From Moorena sp. SIO3I8 (GTDB lineage: Bacteria; Cyanobacteriota; Cyanobacteriia; Cyanobacteriales; Coleofasciculaceae), in the NCBI RefSeq assembly GCF_010692325.1, contig NZ_JAAHHW010000013.1, positions 41,944 to 89,419 on the forward strand: a DNA stretch of 47,476 nt, given 5' to 3'. A program made the translations under genes and the position numbers. The notes under the pieces were generated by a model. That model was not told the origin of the DNA, did no database searches, and saw only the letters and a program-made list of their open reading frames with translations. Shown one piece after another: positions 17,346 to 26,517 of the stretch. Each line of letters begins with the position of its first letter. Positions within the stretch are counted from its first letter, which is position 1.

Positions 17346-18266
17346 ATGAAAAAAATATTTATAACTAGACTGAAGCGAATTCTGCTTACCACCAGCATCA
17401 GTATTGTGAGCGTGCCACTGTTGATCTATGGCGGATTGCTGGTCAAGCGTCCGCTTCCCACCGACAAGCAGCAACAACTGTTCCAAGGCATCGTATATCA
17501 AAGAGATGCTCGGAAATCCCCCCGTCCGCTGATGGTACATACTGTTACCATAGACCTAAGCGCACCAGGAATTAAACTGTTAGTAACACCAGGAAATAAA
17601 GTCGATAAAAACGAATTTGCTGCCCGGACTACCTCGGAATTTGTGCGGGAGTTTAAGTTACAATTAGCTATTAATGGTAGTTTCTTTTATCCTTTTCGGC
17701 AGTATCCACCGAATTCCTATCCTAACAGTGGTGATCCGGTCAAAGTACAAGGCCAAGTTATCTCTGATGGGAAATCCTATGCGCCTCCAAAATCTACTTC
17801 TTCAGTGCTTTGTATTTCAAAGTTTCTCCAAGCTGAAATTTATGCTCAAATTTATCAAAGCCGTTGTCCTCCAGGCACATCGGAGGGACTAGCCGGTAGA
17901 GAAATTTTACTAAAAGAAGGAAAGCCAGCAGTATTGGGAGGTCGTGGAGGTGAGAACCTATTCTCTCCCCGCACTGCTGTAGCTATTGATAAATCAGGCA
18001 AAACTTTGTGGTTAATTATTGTTGATGGTCGCCAGCAATTTTACAGCGAAGGAGTTAGTTTGGCTGAGTTGACTACTATTATTCAAGAATTAGGAGCCGA
18101 TAGCGCCCTCAATTTGGATGGGGGTGGTTCCAGCACTCTCGTAATAGCAAATAAGACTAAGTTACGGGTATTAAATTCACCGATTCAGACTCGTATTCCT
18201 ACGCGCCAACGTCCAGTTGCTAACCATCTGGGTATCTATGCTTTACCGGTAGAGAATAGGGAGTAG
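17346..18266 (+). CDS. DUF2233 phosphodiester glycosidase-like protein, copy 1
   Basis: 306 aa. An N-terminal membrane anchor or signal (about 10-32; ILLTTSISIVSVPLLIYGGL) is followed by a NAGPA/DUF2233 domain (about 60-300). Visible motifs are QLAINGSFFYPF, PRTAVAIDKSGKTLWLIIVD (then GR), LGADSALNLDGGGSSTLVIA and NHLGIYALP. Family members remove terminal sugars linked by phosphodiesters; the bacterial substrate is usually unknown. It is a tandem duplicate of the next gene, with near-identical stretches at DNA level. Its last residues (VENRE) and stop lie within a gggagta heptamer array, whereas copy 2 continues 20-odd residues further, so the C terminus was likely cut by the repeat. Confidence 0.82.
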   Translation: MKKIFITRLKRILLTTSISIVSVPLLIYGGLLVKRPLPTDKQQQLFQGIVYQRDARKSPRPLMVHTVTIDLSAPGIKLLVTPGNKVDKNEFAARTTSEFVREFKLQLAINGSFFYPFRQYPPNSYPNSGDPVKVQGQVISDGKSYAPPKSTSSVLCISKFLQAEIYAQIYQSRCPPGTSEGLAGREILLKEGKPAVLGGRGGENLFSPRTAVAIDKSGKTLWLIIVDGRQQFYSEGVSLAELTTIIQELGADSALNLDGGGSSTLVIANKTKLRVLNSPIQTRIPTRQRPVANHLGIYALPVENRE

Positions 18267-18318
18267 GGAATAGGGAATAGGGAGTAGGGAGTAGGGAGTA
18301 GGGAGTAGGGAGTAGGGA
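18255..18318. repeat. Heptanucleotide tandem repeat (gggagta/gggaata)
   Basis: About nine units that begin inside the coding end of DUF2233 copy 1 and supply its stop codon. Confidence 0.88.
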
Positions 18319-18446
18319 AAAAAATATCACCATTAATTGATGATTTTTATAGCTATTTTATACCAAAATATAGTAGTTAATAAACCCCATTAATATAATA
18401 CAGTTTAAATGCACAATATACCAATCCTAAATGAATTGTGATAATT

Positions 18447-18478
18447 TTTGTTCCCTGTTCCCTGTTCCCTGTTCCCTT
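18447..18478. repeat. Heptanucleotide tandem repeat (ccctgtt)
   Basis: Four units of ccctgtt (complement gggaaca) just upstream of DUF2233 copy 2. Confidence 0.8.
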
Positions 18479-18494
18479 TGGTATAGCTTAGAGC

Positions 18495-19487
18495 ATGAAA
18501 AAATTAAATATAACTAGACTTAAGCGAATTATGGTTATCACCAGCATCAGTATTGTGAGCGTGCCACTTTTGATCTATTGCGGATTGCTGCTCAAGCGTC
18601 CGCTTCCCACCGACAAGCAGCAACAACTTTTACCAGGCATTTTTTATCAAAGAGATGCTCGCAAATCACCCCGTCCGCTCATAGTACATACTGTTACCAT
18701 AGACCTAACCGCACCAGGAATTAAACTATTAGTAACACCAGGAAATACCATCAATAAAAACGAATTTGCTGCCCGGACTACTTCGGAATTTGTGCGGGAG
18801 TTTAACTTACAATTAGCTATCAACGGTAGTTTCTTTTATCCTTTTCGGGAGTATCCACCTAACTCCTATCCTAAATCTGGTGATCCGGTCAAAGTAGAAG
18901 GGCAAGTTATCTCTGATGGAAAATCCTATGCTCCTCCAAAATCAAAAAATTATTCAGTGCTGTGTATTTCAAAGCTTCTCCAAGTTCAAATCTATCAAAA
19001 CCGTTGCCCTCTAGGCACATCTGAGGGATTGGCGGGTAGAGAAATTTTACTAAAGGAAGGGAAGCCAGCAGTATTGGGAGATAGTACAGATGAAAAACTA
19101 TTGTATCCCCGCACTGCTGTGGCTATTGATAAATCAGGCAAAACTTTGTGGTTAATTATTGTTGATGGTCGCCAGCGCTTTTACAGTGAAGGGGTTACTT
19201 TGGCTGAATTAACTAGTATTATTCAAGAATTAGGAGCCGATAGCGCCATCAATTTGGATGGGGGTGGTTCCACCACTCTGGTAGTAGCAAATAATACAAA
19301 TAAGCTAAGAGTATTAAATTCACCGATTCAGACCCGTATTCCTACGCGCCAACGGGCAATTGCTAACCATTTGGGCATCTATGCTTTACCGATAGATGTG
19401 TTGAACAACCTCCCATTAATCCAGGACGAAAGTATCTCACCCAATTTACAACTACTATATCTTTTGTTAATGATAGTTGCTCTATAG
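18495..19487 (+). CDS. DUF2233 phosphodiester glycosidase-like protein, copy 2
   Basis: 330 aa, with the same plan as the preceding gene: N-terminal hydrophobic anchor (MVITSISIVSVPLLIYCGLL), then the NAGPA-like domain with LAINGSFFYPF, PRTAVAIDKSGKTLWLIIVD, INLDGGGSTTLVVA and NHLGIYALP. Compared with copy 1 it lacks a short AEIYAQ-type stretch near residue 160 and has a longer, hydrophobic C terminus (LLYLLLMIVAL) that could be a second membrane contact. Secreted or periplasmic location is likely. The substrate is unknown; glycan or cell-surface remodelling is inferred only from family membership. Confidence 0.82.
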   Translation: MKKLNITRLKRIMVITSISIVSVPLLIYCGLLLKRPLPTDKQQQLLPGIFYQRDARKSPRPLIVHTVTIDLTAPGIKLLVTPGNTINKNEFAARTTSEFVREFNLQLAINGSFFYPFREYPPNSYPKSGDPVKVEGQVISDGKSYAPPKSKNYSVLCISKLLQVQIYQNRCPLGTSEGLAGREILLKEGKPAVLGDSTDEKLLYPRTAVAIDKSGKTLWLIIVDGRQRFYSEGVTLAELTSIIQELGADSAINLDGGGSTTLVVANNTNKLRVLNSPIQTRIPTRQRAIANHLGIYALPIDVLNNLPLIQDESISPNLQLLYLLLMIVAL

Positions 19488-19672
19488 CAGTGCTAAATGA
19501 TTCGTGAAATGTAGTGGCCGAAGCGAACGTGATAGCCTCGGCTTAGCCGAATCCCCATAACCATTGCCCAGCAATGATTTTAATATTTACAGATTTTTTG
19601 AATAACTTAGAATTGGTATATAGTCAATTGCTTGTGGTATTCTAATCAAGGCAATCGGATTAAATTACAGTA

Positions 19673-20356
19673 ATGCTTAATACAGATTTACTTGATCAAG
19701 AAGTTCAGTCACTTTTTCAAAGGATACGGACTAACTTAACTTTACCTGAGTGTCCTCCCGAAAGGTTAGAATACTATATCAAAGAGCATAGTGGATTTTC
19801 CCGGCACAATCCTATGCTCCTGTCTGTAGCTTCTGATAATTCTCAATCTGCTCCTGCCATATCTGTGGAATTACAGCGAAACTCTGATGAAGAAAGTGGA
19901 GCTTCTGGTGAAGAGTCCCATTTTGCTATCTATACCGATGGGCTTCGAGAGTCATTCCAATTTAAGGTGGATGAGTATGTGCTCTCAGTAGAAACTAAGG
20001 GTTTCCTGGAAACTATGCTTGACCTTTGTAAGTCAGGCTCTGCGAGTAAAATCTGTGGTGTTTTTTATGCAACTGAGGCAGGTGCTATTCCAGAGTTAGA
20101 GCTAGTTCGCAATCTAACCGATTTGTACTCAACGTCTCAGGAGAACTGTCAACCCTCAGAAAAATTGACATACTTCTTCGATCTTCATCTCAATGGAGTA
20201 GAACAGGAACATAAAGATGGTCTGGGTACCTTTATTAACCACTACGAACAACATAGTTTAAACTTAAGTGAAATCCATGAGGGTTTCTCTGATTCTATAG
20301 CAGCAATGGATACCTGGTGGAATAATCTAAAACAGGCAGTTATAGTTAACAATTAA
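19673..20356 (+). CDS. Heme-oxygenase-like (CADD/DUF3865-like) putative di-iron protein
   Basis: 227 aa, soluble. The ends resemble CADD-like/DUF3865 proteins of cyanobacteria, which have a heme-oxygenase-like helical fold. Candidate metal ligands are Glu38 and His45 (YIKEHSGFSRHNPM, E-x6-H), Glu135 or Glu141 (FYATEAGAIPELEL), and His172, Glu177 and His180 (FFDLHLNGVEQEHKDGL). The spacing roughly follows the CADD ligand pattern (E-x6-H, E, H, D/E-x2-H). Residues 52-90 are an acidic, Ser-rich insertion. Members of this superfamily catalyse O2-dependent oxidations in small-molecule pathways; activity here is inference. It is followed at 447 bp by an EamA exporter. Confidence 0.6.
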   Translation: MLNTDLLDQEVQSLFQRIRTNLTLPECPPERLEYYIKEHSGFSRHNPMLLSVASDNSQSAPAISVELQRNSDEESGASGEESHFAIYTDGLRESFQFKVDEYVLSVETKGFLETMLDLCKSGSASKICGVFYATEAGAIPELELVRNLTDLYSTSQENCQPSEKLTYFFDLHLNGVEQEHKDGLGTFINHYEQHSLNLSEIHEGFSDSIAAMDTWWNNLKQAVIVNN

Positions 20357-20390
20357 TTAATCAATTAATTCAAGAGGATCGACTGATTGT

Positions 20391-20406
20391 CCTATTTTAA
20401 AATAGG
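20391..20406. other. Perfect palindrome cctattttaaaatagg
   Basis: A 16-bp perfect palindrome with no loop, 35 bp after the stop of the heme-oxygenase-like gene. It could be an operator or a weak fold-back; it is not a terminator because no U run follows. Confidence 0.6.
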
Positions 20407-20503
20407 GAATTCCACTCGCAAGTCGTTTCCATCGTTATCAGGCAAAGCCTCCGATCAGACACTTCTAGGTAGAGCCTAAAAACGAGAGTTAAGTTATGGA
20501 TAA

Positions 20504-20531
20504 AGCAGAGAATAGGTGATTATTCTCTGCT
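20504..20531. other. Perfect 11-bp-stem hairpin
   Basis: agcagagaata and tattctctgct flank a 6-nt loop (ggtgat). No T run follows on either strand, so it is not a classical intrinsic terminator; it may be an RNA processing or stability element of the upstream transcript. Confidence 0.65.
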
Positions 20532-20802
20532 ACATAAACTGTTATGGATTTAAACTATAGCTAATAAGGGATTTGGTGCAGGCGTTAATCATCGCAGATA
20601 AATAAATAACCCCAGAAAAAGAAGTTATCTCTTTTGATTATAATTTTTGCCTAATTTTAGGCATTGAGATGTACCCGGAAACAGTGGCGTTTCCTTACAG
20701 TAGTTAGCTTCCTTAGAAGCTATCACCCACTACCCACTACCCACTACCCACTAGCAAAGACACTATTAATTATGGGTAATTTAATGGACATAATATAACT
20801 AC

Positions 20803-21759
20803 ATGACAGATCAGTTCGAGTCAACAGAAGAGCAGTTTTCCCAAACCCTAATGATCATGGCGATCGCTGCTTTATTTTTCGCTTTAATATTTCTATCTTC
20901 AACACCAATCTTCATCCGATTCAGTGAGCGTGAAATCTCTGCGAGCGCTACAGCATTTAATCGCTTCTGGATTAGTACCACACTCTTGGGTCTGTGGAAA
21001 GGACTCCAAGGGTTACGCTGCCGAATTTCTCTTGATAAACCGATAACACAAGATTATTTGCCTGACTCAGGTTGGGTGTGGGGCGGATTGCTAGGAGTCG
21101 GGATTTTTTTCTCTGCTGACATCATCATCTGGGCTTGGTCATTAACTCAAACCAGCGTCGCCAACGCAACTCTACTGGCTAATCTCACGCCAGTGTTTAC
21201 CATTTTAGGGGGATGGCTGGTATGGAAAAGAGGCTTTGAAAGCAAATTCCTGATGGGAATGAGCCTCGCCATGGCAGGAGCGATCGCAATTGGACTAGAA
21301 GACTGGCAAATCACCACTGGCAAAGTAGAGGGGGATATTGCTGCCATACTGGCTTCAATCACTTTTGCTGTCTATCTATTGATTCTCGAAAGACTCCAAA
21401 CCAGGCTTAAAGCAACCACCATCTTGTTTTGGAGTTCTGCGATCGCTACCGTGTTTAGCCTACCTATCGCCCTACTGAGTGGAGATAACCTGTTTCCCTA
21501 TTCCTGGCAGGGATGGAGTGCTATTCTTTGCTTTGCTTTAGTCTGTCAGATCTTGGGTCAATGGCTGCTGGTATATAGCCTCGATCACTTTTCCTCAGGA
21601 TTTGTTGCTGTTTTTTTGTTATTAGAACCGGTCCTAGCAGCTATCGGTGCCTGGATACTCTTCTACGAACAATTGAGTCTTTTTAACTGGATTGCTTTTG
21701 GAGTTGTTTTGGGTGGCATCTATTTGGCACTATCTAGTGAATACAAATCACCTACTTAG
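20803..21759 (+). CDS. DMT-superfamily (EamA) transporter
   Basis: A 318-aa inner-membrane protein with about ten transmembrane segments in two EamA repeats (about 20-165 and 175-312). Typical motifs are SSTPIFIRFSEREISASATA, TQTSVANATLLANLTPVFTI and LEPVLAAIGAWILFYEQLSL. Family members export amino acids, nucleobases or other metabolites; the substrate is unknown. The start ATG follows an AT-rich leader without a strong Shine-Dalgarno. It might export the product of the heme-oxygenase-like enzyme upstream, but nothing beyond proximity supports that. Confidence 0.87.
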   Translation: MTDQFESTEEQFSQTLMIMAIAALFFALIFLSSTPIFIRFSEREISASATAFNRFWISTTLLGLWKGLQGLRCRISLDKPITQDYLPDSGWVWGGLLGVGIFFSADIIIWAWSLTQTSVANATLLANLTPVFTILGGWLVWKRGFESKFLMGMSLAMAGAIAIGLEDWQITTGKVEGDIAAILASITFAVYLLILERLQTRLKATTILFWSSAIATVFSLPIALLSGDNLFPYSWQGWSAILCFALVCQILGQWLLVYSLDHFSSGFVAVFLLLEPVLAAIGAWILFYEQLSLFNWIAFGVVLGGIYLALSSEYKSPT

Positions 21760-21854
21760 TGAAGGTTCAACAGTGAAAATTGACAGAGAGTTAAGATAGC
21801 ATAAATAAAACAAAAAAAATGTTTATTATGATCAACAACTTTCCACCAAATTAC

Positions 21855-21860
21855 TATAAT
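21855..21860 (+). promoter_or_regulatory. Possible -10 box of the 105-aa gene
   Basis: tataat about 38 bp before the ATG at 21898, in an AT-rich setting. No good -35 is seen, so this is only a candidate. Confidence 0.3.
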
Positions 21861-21897
21861 ATTTTACTCGGAAAATAACTGTCACGAGTACTCAAGC

Positions 21898-22215
21898 ATG
21901 GTAGACAAAAAAAAGCTCCTGGAAGACACCATGACTTTATTACTGTCAGTAACCCCAGATACATCTTTGGGTAAACTGTTAAACCTTTGTTTAGCAGCTA
22001 AGGCAGATCCGAGTATCAGCAAAAGTGCCCGTGAATTTGCTGTAGAACTTCTCGAAGATCCTAGCAACATTTACTCTTGGACCATGGATGTCATTGGGAG
22101 CGATGCCAACTATACCGATGCAGAGTGGGAAGCTTTGAACGATATGAAACTGGATGATACTGAAGCCTTTGTAGCAGACTTCCAGTCGGAGTTGGAAAGT
22201 CTGGACTTGGATTGA
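21898..22215 (+). CDS. Acidic conserved hypothetical (105 aa)
   Basis: A small, acidic, helical protein: MVDKKKLLEDTMTLLLSVTP, then SKSAREFAVELLEDPSNIYS, then DANYTDAEWEALNDMKLDDT, with an Asp/Glu-rich C terminus. No signal peptide or membrane segment. I do not recognise a family. It is preceded by a possible tataat box and followed by heptamer repeats. Codon use and the clear start make it likely real. A binding or regulatory role is possible but unsupported. Confidence 0.65.
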   Translation: MVDKKKLLEDTMTLLLSVTPDTSLGKLLNLCLAAKADPSISKSAREFAVELLEDPSNIYSWTMDVIGSDANYTDAEWEALNDMKLDDTEAFVADFQSELESLDLD

Positions 22216-22322
22216 GATCACAGGGTATCGACGCAGGGTGAAGGGTTAAGAATTTAGGTGGGGAGAGGTCTAATCATCAATAATAATGTTGACTATAAAC
22301 ATATTATCAACACTCAACCTTG

Positions 22323-22440
22323 GCTTTTCGGCCACGCTACCGAAACAACCTACCCTTCACCGAAGGCCAAAGGCGAAAAACCTTCAACCTTCAACCTTCA
22401 ACCTTCAACCTTCAACCTTCAACCTTCAACCTTCAACCTA
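22323..22440. repeat. Palindromic element plus (cttcaac) heptamer array
   Basis: ttttcggccacgctaccgaa and caccgaaggccaaaggcgaa are palindrome-family fragments. They are followed by about eight cttcaac units (22382-22440) that run up to the 3' end of the MBL-fold gene. Confidence 0.8.
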
Positions 22441-22452
22441 CACCCTTCACCA

Positions 22453-23304
22453 TTATTTGACCGTAACAATCATCCTTTCTTTGACTATAAACGCGCCATC
22501 AAACACTTCTTTGACTTCCACTGCTAGGTTGTCGAGAAAATCATCACAGTGATTAGGTTCGTGGTGGAAGATAGCCAGTTTCTTAACACCAGTAGCTTTT
22601 GCCAGCTTCACCCCTTCCTGCCAGGTGGAATGGCCCCAACCGACTTTGGGAGATTTGGGGTTGTGGTATTCTTGATCGGTATACATAGCATCGTATATTA
22701 ATAGATCAGCATCACGGGCTAGATACACCACATTTTGATCAAGGCGGTCGGAAAAATGTTCTGTATCGGTGCAGTAGCACACGGAATGCCCTTGCCAGGT
22801 TACGCGATAGCCAATAGCACCATTAGGATGATTCAAAGGAGCAGTTTCTATGGTAATATCGTCTATGGTGACAGTGTTGTGACCTAATTCTAAGTCATAG
22901 AACTTCAATTCTGCCTTGACTTTGTTAGTAGGAACTGGAGCATTCAAGTGTAAGACCCGCTCCTTGAAGTGTTTCTCCATGCACTCCCCTGGGGGAGCTG
23001 CGCCATAAATATGTAAAATGTTCCCTTCCACAAAGACTGGAATGAAAAATGGCACGCCTTGAATATGATCCCAGTGGTAGTGAGTAAAAAACCAATAAGC
23101 TTCAATGGGTAACTGCTGCTTAAGGCTTTTTCCCAGCAACCGCAAGCCAGTACCACCATCGAAAATCAGGCGTAACCCAGCCACTTGCATCTCTACACAA
23201 GACGTATTGCCGCCATATTGAATTGTGTCCTGTCCAGGGCTAGGTATACTGCCTCGGACTCCCCAAAATTTAACCGAAAACTCGGAGGAAGTGCTTGTCT
23301 TCAT
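22453..23304 (-). CDS. MBL-fold metallo-hydrolase
   Basis: 283 aa. Begins SVKFWGVRGSIPSPGQDTIQ, then YGGNTSCVEMQ, as in the PhnP/RNase Z-like branch of beta-lactamase-fold proteins. The zinc motif FFTHYHWDHIQG (about 76-87) has HxHxDH. Further ligand regions are APLNHPNGAIGYR, CYCTDTEH and AIFHHEPNHCDD. Cyanobacterial homologues are uncharacterised; phosphodiesterase or cyclic-nucleotide hydrolase activity is plausible from the family. The start ATG at 23304 lies only 7 bp after the stop of aroC on the same strand, so it is probably co-transcribed downstream of aroC. Confidence 0.85.
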   Translation of the reverse strand: MKTSTSSEFSVKFWGVRGSIPSPGQDTIQYGGNTSCVEMQVAGLRLIFDGGTGLRLLGKSLKQQLPIEAYWFFTHYHWDHIQGVPFFIPVFVEGNILHIYGAAPPGECMEKHFKERVLHLNAPVPTNKVKAELKFYDLELGHNTVTIDDITIETAPLNHPNGAIGYRVTWQGHSVCYCTDTEHFSDRLDQNVVYLARDADLLIYDAMYTDQEYHNPKSPKVGWGHSTWQEGVKLAKATGVKKLAIFHHEPNHCDDFLDNLAVEVKEVFDGAFIVKERMIVTVK

Positions 23305-23311
23305 TGATAAG

Positions 23312-24406
23312 TTAATGCTTCAAAGTACCGCACTGACCCTGATGACGCAACAGGTGATCGCACAATACCAAAGCAACCATTGCTTCTACCATAGGTACGG
23401 CCCTGGGTAAAACACAAGGGTCGTGACGTCCTTTAGCAGCTAGAATGGTTTCTTCACCAGTAGTGGTGACAGTACGTTGTTCTTTGCGGATGGTAGCAGT
23501 GGGTTTAAACGCTACTCTAATAATAATAGTCTCGCCATTACTAATGCCACCTTGAATGCCACCGGAGCGATTTGTAACAGTGCGCACTGCACCGGTTTCG
23601 TCTGTGTAAAATTCATCATTATGCTCACTGCCGGTAAGTAGAGTGCCCCCAAAGCCAGAGCCAATCTCGAAACCTTTACTAGCTGGTAGGGACATCACCC
23701 CTTTGGCTAAATCCGCTTCTAGCTTATCAAAGACTGGCTCTCCCAAGCCTTTGGGTATATGGCGAGCCACACATTCTACTACACCCCCAACGGAATCACC
23801 GCTACGTCCAGTTTCTTCAATCAGTTCAATCATCCGTTCAGCACATTCTGAATCAGGGCAACGAACAATATTACTTTCTACCTGGTCTTGAGTAACGGTG
23901 TTGGAGTCTACGATACCTTCTAAGGTTTTGATACGCTTGACGTAGCCAATGATTTCTACACCAGCAGCTTGCTGGAGAATTTTTTTTGCGATCGCACCCG
24001 CTGCCACTCGCCCGATAGTTTCCCGGGCTGAAGAACGTCCTCCTCCCTGCCAGTTCCGAATGCCATACTTAGCATCATAGGTAGCATCAGCATGGGAAGG
24101 CCGATAGGTCTTTTGCATCTCGCTATAGTCTTGGGGCCTAGTGTCTTTATTGCGCACCATAATCATAATTGGTGTGCCCAGGGTTTTGCCCTCAAATAGT
24201 CCCGAAACAATTTCACAGGTATCAGTTTCTTTACGAGGAGTAGTAATCTTACTCTGACCTGGACGCCTGCGGTCTAGTTCTACCTGAATTTCTGCCGCAG
24301 AAATTTCCAATCGCGGTGGACAGCCATCAATGACTACCCCAACCCCACCCCCGTGGGATTCTCCAAATGTAGTGATTCGAAACAGATGTCCAAAGGTATT
24401 GCCCAT
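23312..24406 (-). CDS. aroC: Chorismate synthase
   Basis: 364 aa, full length. It begins [20 protein letters not shown] (then [11 protein letters not shown]), the family's first signature. Further motifs are [20 protein letters not shown] (then KKIL), [14 protein letters not shown] and the C-terminal [20 protein letters not shown]. It converts EPSP to chorismate with reduced FMN, the last step of the shikimate pathway for aromatic amino acids, quinones and folate. The MBL-fold gene follows after 7 bp. aroE, another step of the same pathway, lies about 8 kb away but is not in the same operon. Confidence 0.97.
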   Translation of the reverse strand: MGNTFGHLFRITTFGESHGGGVGVVIDGCPPRLEISAAEIQVELDRRRPGQSKITTPRKETDTCEIVSGLFEGKTLGTPIMIMVRNKDTRPQDYSEMQKTYRPSHADATYDAKYGIRNWQGGGRSSARETIGRVAAGAIAKKILQQAAGVEIIGYVKRIKTLEGIVDSNTVTQDQVESNIVRCPDSECAERMIELIEETGRSGDSVGGVVECVARHIPKGLGEPVFDKLEADLAKGVMSLPASKGFEIGSGFGGTLLTGSEHNDEFYTDETGAVRTVTNRSGGIQGGISNGETIIIRVAFKPTATIRKEQRTVTTTGEETILAAKGRHDPCVLPRAVPMVEAMVALVLCDHLLRHQGQCGTLKH

Positions 24407-24611
24407 AGTTAGTGCTCTATTAGTCCTCTAATGGTAGTACTTACTTAAGCTATCAGCTATCAGCTATCAGCTTATGCACAGGCTACTTGAGGTGCTTATG
24501 GCTTAGGTCCGATGCGTCGAAGACTGTGCCACCCTACTTTAGGTGTTTTTAAATAAACTCTAGCAAGTCTTATACCCATGAGGTACAAATATCTGGGTTT
24601 TAGGGACTTCG

Positions 24612-24650
24612 GAGCAGGGAGCAGGGAGCAGGGAGCAGGGAGCAGGGAGC
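24612..24650. repeat. Heptanucleotide tandem repeat (gggagca)5
   Basis: Five units, identical in type to the tract at 5025-5061. Confidence 0.88.
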
Positions 24651-24685
24651 AATTAATTTAGAAGTGGGAAGAGGTAAAAAATAAT

Positions 24686-24712
24686 GTGTACCTCATAGCT
24701 ATGATAAACGCT
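24686..24712. repeat. Dispersed element gtgtacctcatagctatgat
   Basis: gtgtacctcatagctatgat followed by aaacgctatc. It carries the palindrome ctcatagctatga(g), as in the two copies at 1641 and 1728, and the same flanking words (tgtacc, acgctat). Confidence 0.7.
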
Positions 24713-24934
24713 ATCAGCTGACCACTGACCACTGACCACTGACGGCTGAATGCTTATACACTTAATTATCTTATTACTTCGTAAAACCGGTTGGCAGCTT
24801 AAGTCCTGTTGGATTCCAACCTAATAATTTCCCTAATGATTTTACTAATAATTTTTCTAATCATTTCCGTGATTTTTTACTAATTATTAAGATTATTTAA
24901 GTAAATATTTGTTTTGATTTTAATCAGGTAAAAT

Positions 24935-24959
24935 CTGTTATAGACTTTCCCAATAACAG
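24935..24959 (+). promoter_or_regulatory. Inverted repeat just before the haemagglutinin start
   Basis: ctgttat (24935-24941) pairs with ataacag (24953-24959), extended by aaat/attt after a one-base bulge. In mRNA it would fold within 20 nt of the start codon and could limit ribosome access. No strong Shine-Dalgarno is present. Confidence 0.35.
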
Positions 24960-25790
24960 GATTTTATTGGTTAAAATGCTTAGGGCTGTTGGTGCATGTT
25001 TAGAATTAAGGATAATTTGCCTAACCGGATGTTTTGCTTGGGGTTTTTATGCTCCAGTTTTAGCTGACATTACTCCCGATGGCAGCTTGGGAAATGAAGC
25101 CTCAAGGGTAACTCCTAATGTACAGGTCAAGGGGGCGCTGGCAGATTTAATTGAAGGGGGAGCAACTCGTGGGGAGAATTTGTTCCATAGTTTTGCGGAA
25201 TTTAATGTAGGAGAACTACAACGGGTTTATTTTGCTAATTCCTCGGGAATTCAGAGGATATTAACACGAGTAACCGGCAGTAATCTATCGAATATTCTAG
25301 GTACTTTGGGAGTAGATGGTGCAGCAAATCTGTTTTTGCTCAATCCCAATGGTATTGTGTTTGGACACAAGGCCAGATTAGATGTAGCTGGTTCCTTTGT
25401 AGCGTCTACTGCCAATAGTTTGGTATTTGGTGATGGGCAGGAGTTTAGTGCCACATCACCAGAAGCCCCGCCACTGTTAACGATTAATATCACCCCAGGA
25501 TTGCAGTATGGCAAATATGACCCGAGGACCAGAATTACAAATGCTGGGAATTTAGCCGTAGGACAAGATTTAACCCTAGCCGCTGGCAACTTGGATTTAC
25601 AGGGTCAACTGAATGCTGGTAGGAATTTGACTCTGTTTGGAGAAGATACAGTCACGATTAGGGATAGTGTAGCGCAACCCTTTAGAGCGTACTCTGGTGG
25701 CTTACTGCTAATTCAGGGGAATCAGTCAATTGATATTGCTGCCCATAACCATACCGATAGTGGTTTATTTGCTGGTAGTGATTTATGGTT

Positions 25791-25848
25791 GCGTTCGCGT
25801 AGCGTGGCCATTCGCGCAGCGTGGCCCAAAGGCCAAGGCCAATCGCAT
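25791..25848. repeat. GC-rich palindromic element inserted in frame in coding sequence
   Basis: gcgttcgcgtagcgtggcca, then ttcgcgcagcgtggcccaaa, then ggccaaggccaatcgca. It encodes RSRSVAIRAAWPKGQGQSH within a haemagglutinin segment that normally runs directly from LWLRS to NPV.GDAHY. The word structure is identical to intergenic elements of the gcgtagcgtggcc family. The frame stays open through it. Confidence 0.7.
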
Positions 25849-26517
25849 AATCCGGTAACCGGGGATGCTCACTATACCGCTGGCGGAAATATCAGCATCG
25901 AACAGTTGGATGGGTTACCGGGAAATTTAGTCAGTACCCATGATCCCATTATTCTGACTAATGGGGATGTCAGTTTAGGAAACTATACCGGAGCGTCACT
26001 ACATATTTTGGCAGGAGGGAGTGTCAGGCTTGGTGATGTTGAGATTAACTCTACCGATACAGCGGATAATGCCATTAGTCCTAATAACTCCAATCCGTTC
26101 TTGGCTAGTCTGGCTAATGTGACCTTGTCGGATCAAGCTCGAAGGTCTGTAGTGATTGATGGCAGTAACAAACCTACCCTAGATATCCGTGCTGGTATAG
26201 ATTGGACATTACTGGGGGGTTTTCCAGGAAATACCGATAGTAGTAACTTAGGATCTAACCTTGGGACGGCTGCGACTAGTGCGGATATCGAAATTGGCAA
26301 GATCTCGATTAATGCTCCCAATGGACGGGTATTGTTAACGAATCAGTATCAACCTAACCCATCCTTAGTGAGTGAAACCCTTAAAATTAGTTCACTTCTA
26401 ACTGGTGATGGCACCATAGCCAACGATAACGGTAAGGTAGATAAGACTAACCAGAGGTTTTCAGGAAATGCTGGTGAGGTGATTATTGATTATCGAGGCA
26501 GGATTGAAATAAGCGAT

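Larger units (their letters stand above)
20357..20802. other. Spacer with two hairpins
   Basis: No gene. It holds a perfect 16-bp palindrome (20391-20406), a perfect 11-bp-stem hairpin (20504-20531), and cactacc heptamers (20727-20752) before the EamA gene. Confidence 0.6.
24407..24966. other. Repeat-rich spacer between aroC and the haemagglutinin gene
   Basis: No gene. It contains gctatca heptamers (about 24450-24473), gctacttgaggtgc (24482-24495), (gggagca)5 (about 24612-24650), the ctcatagctatga element (about 24686-24712), gaccact heptamers (about 24717-24745), and an AT-rich unique leader ending in an inverted repeat just before the haemagglutinin start. Confidence 0.6.

Noticed and set aside
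19673-21759. Biosynthetic cluster formed by the heme-oxygenase-like enzyme and EamA exporter
   Set aside because: A 447-bp spacer with repeats separates them and no other pathway enzyme is adjacent; proximity alone is weak.
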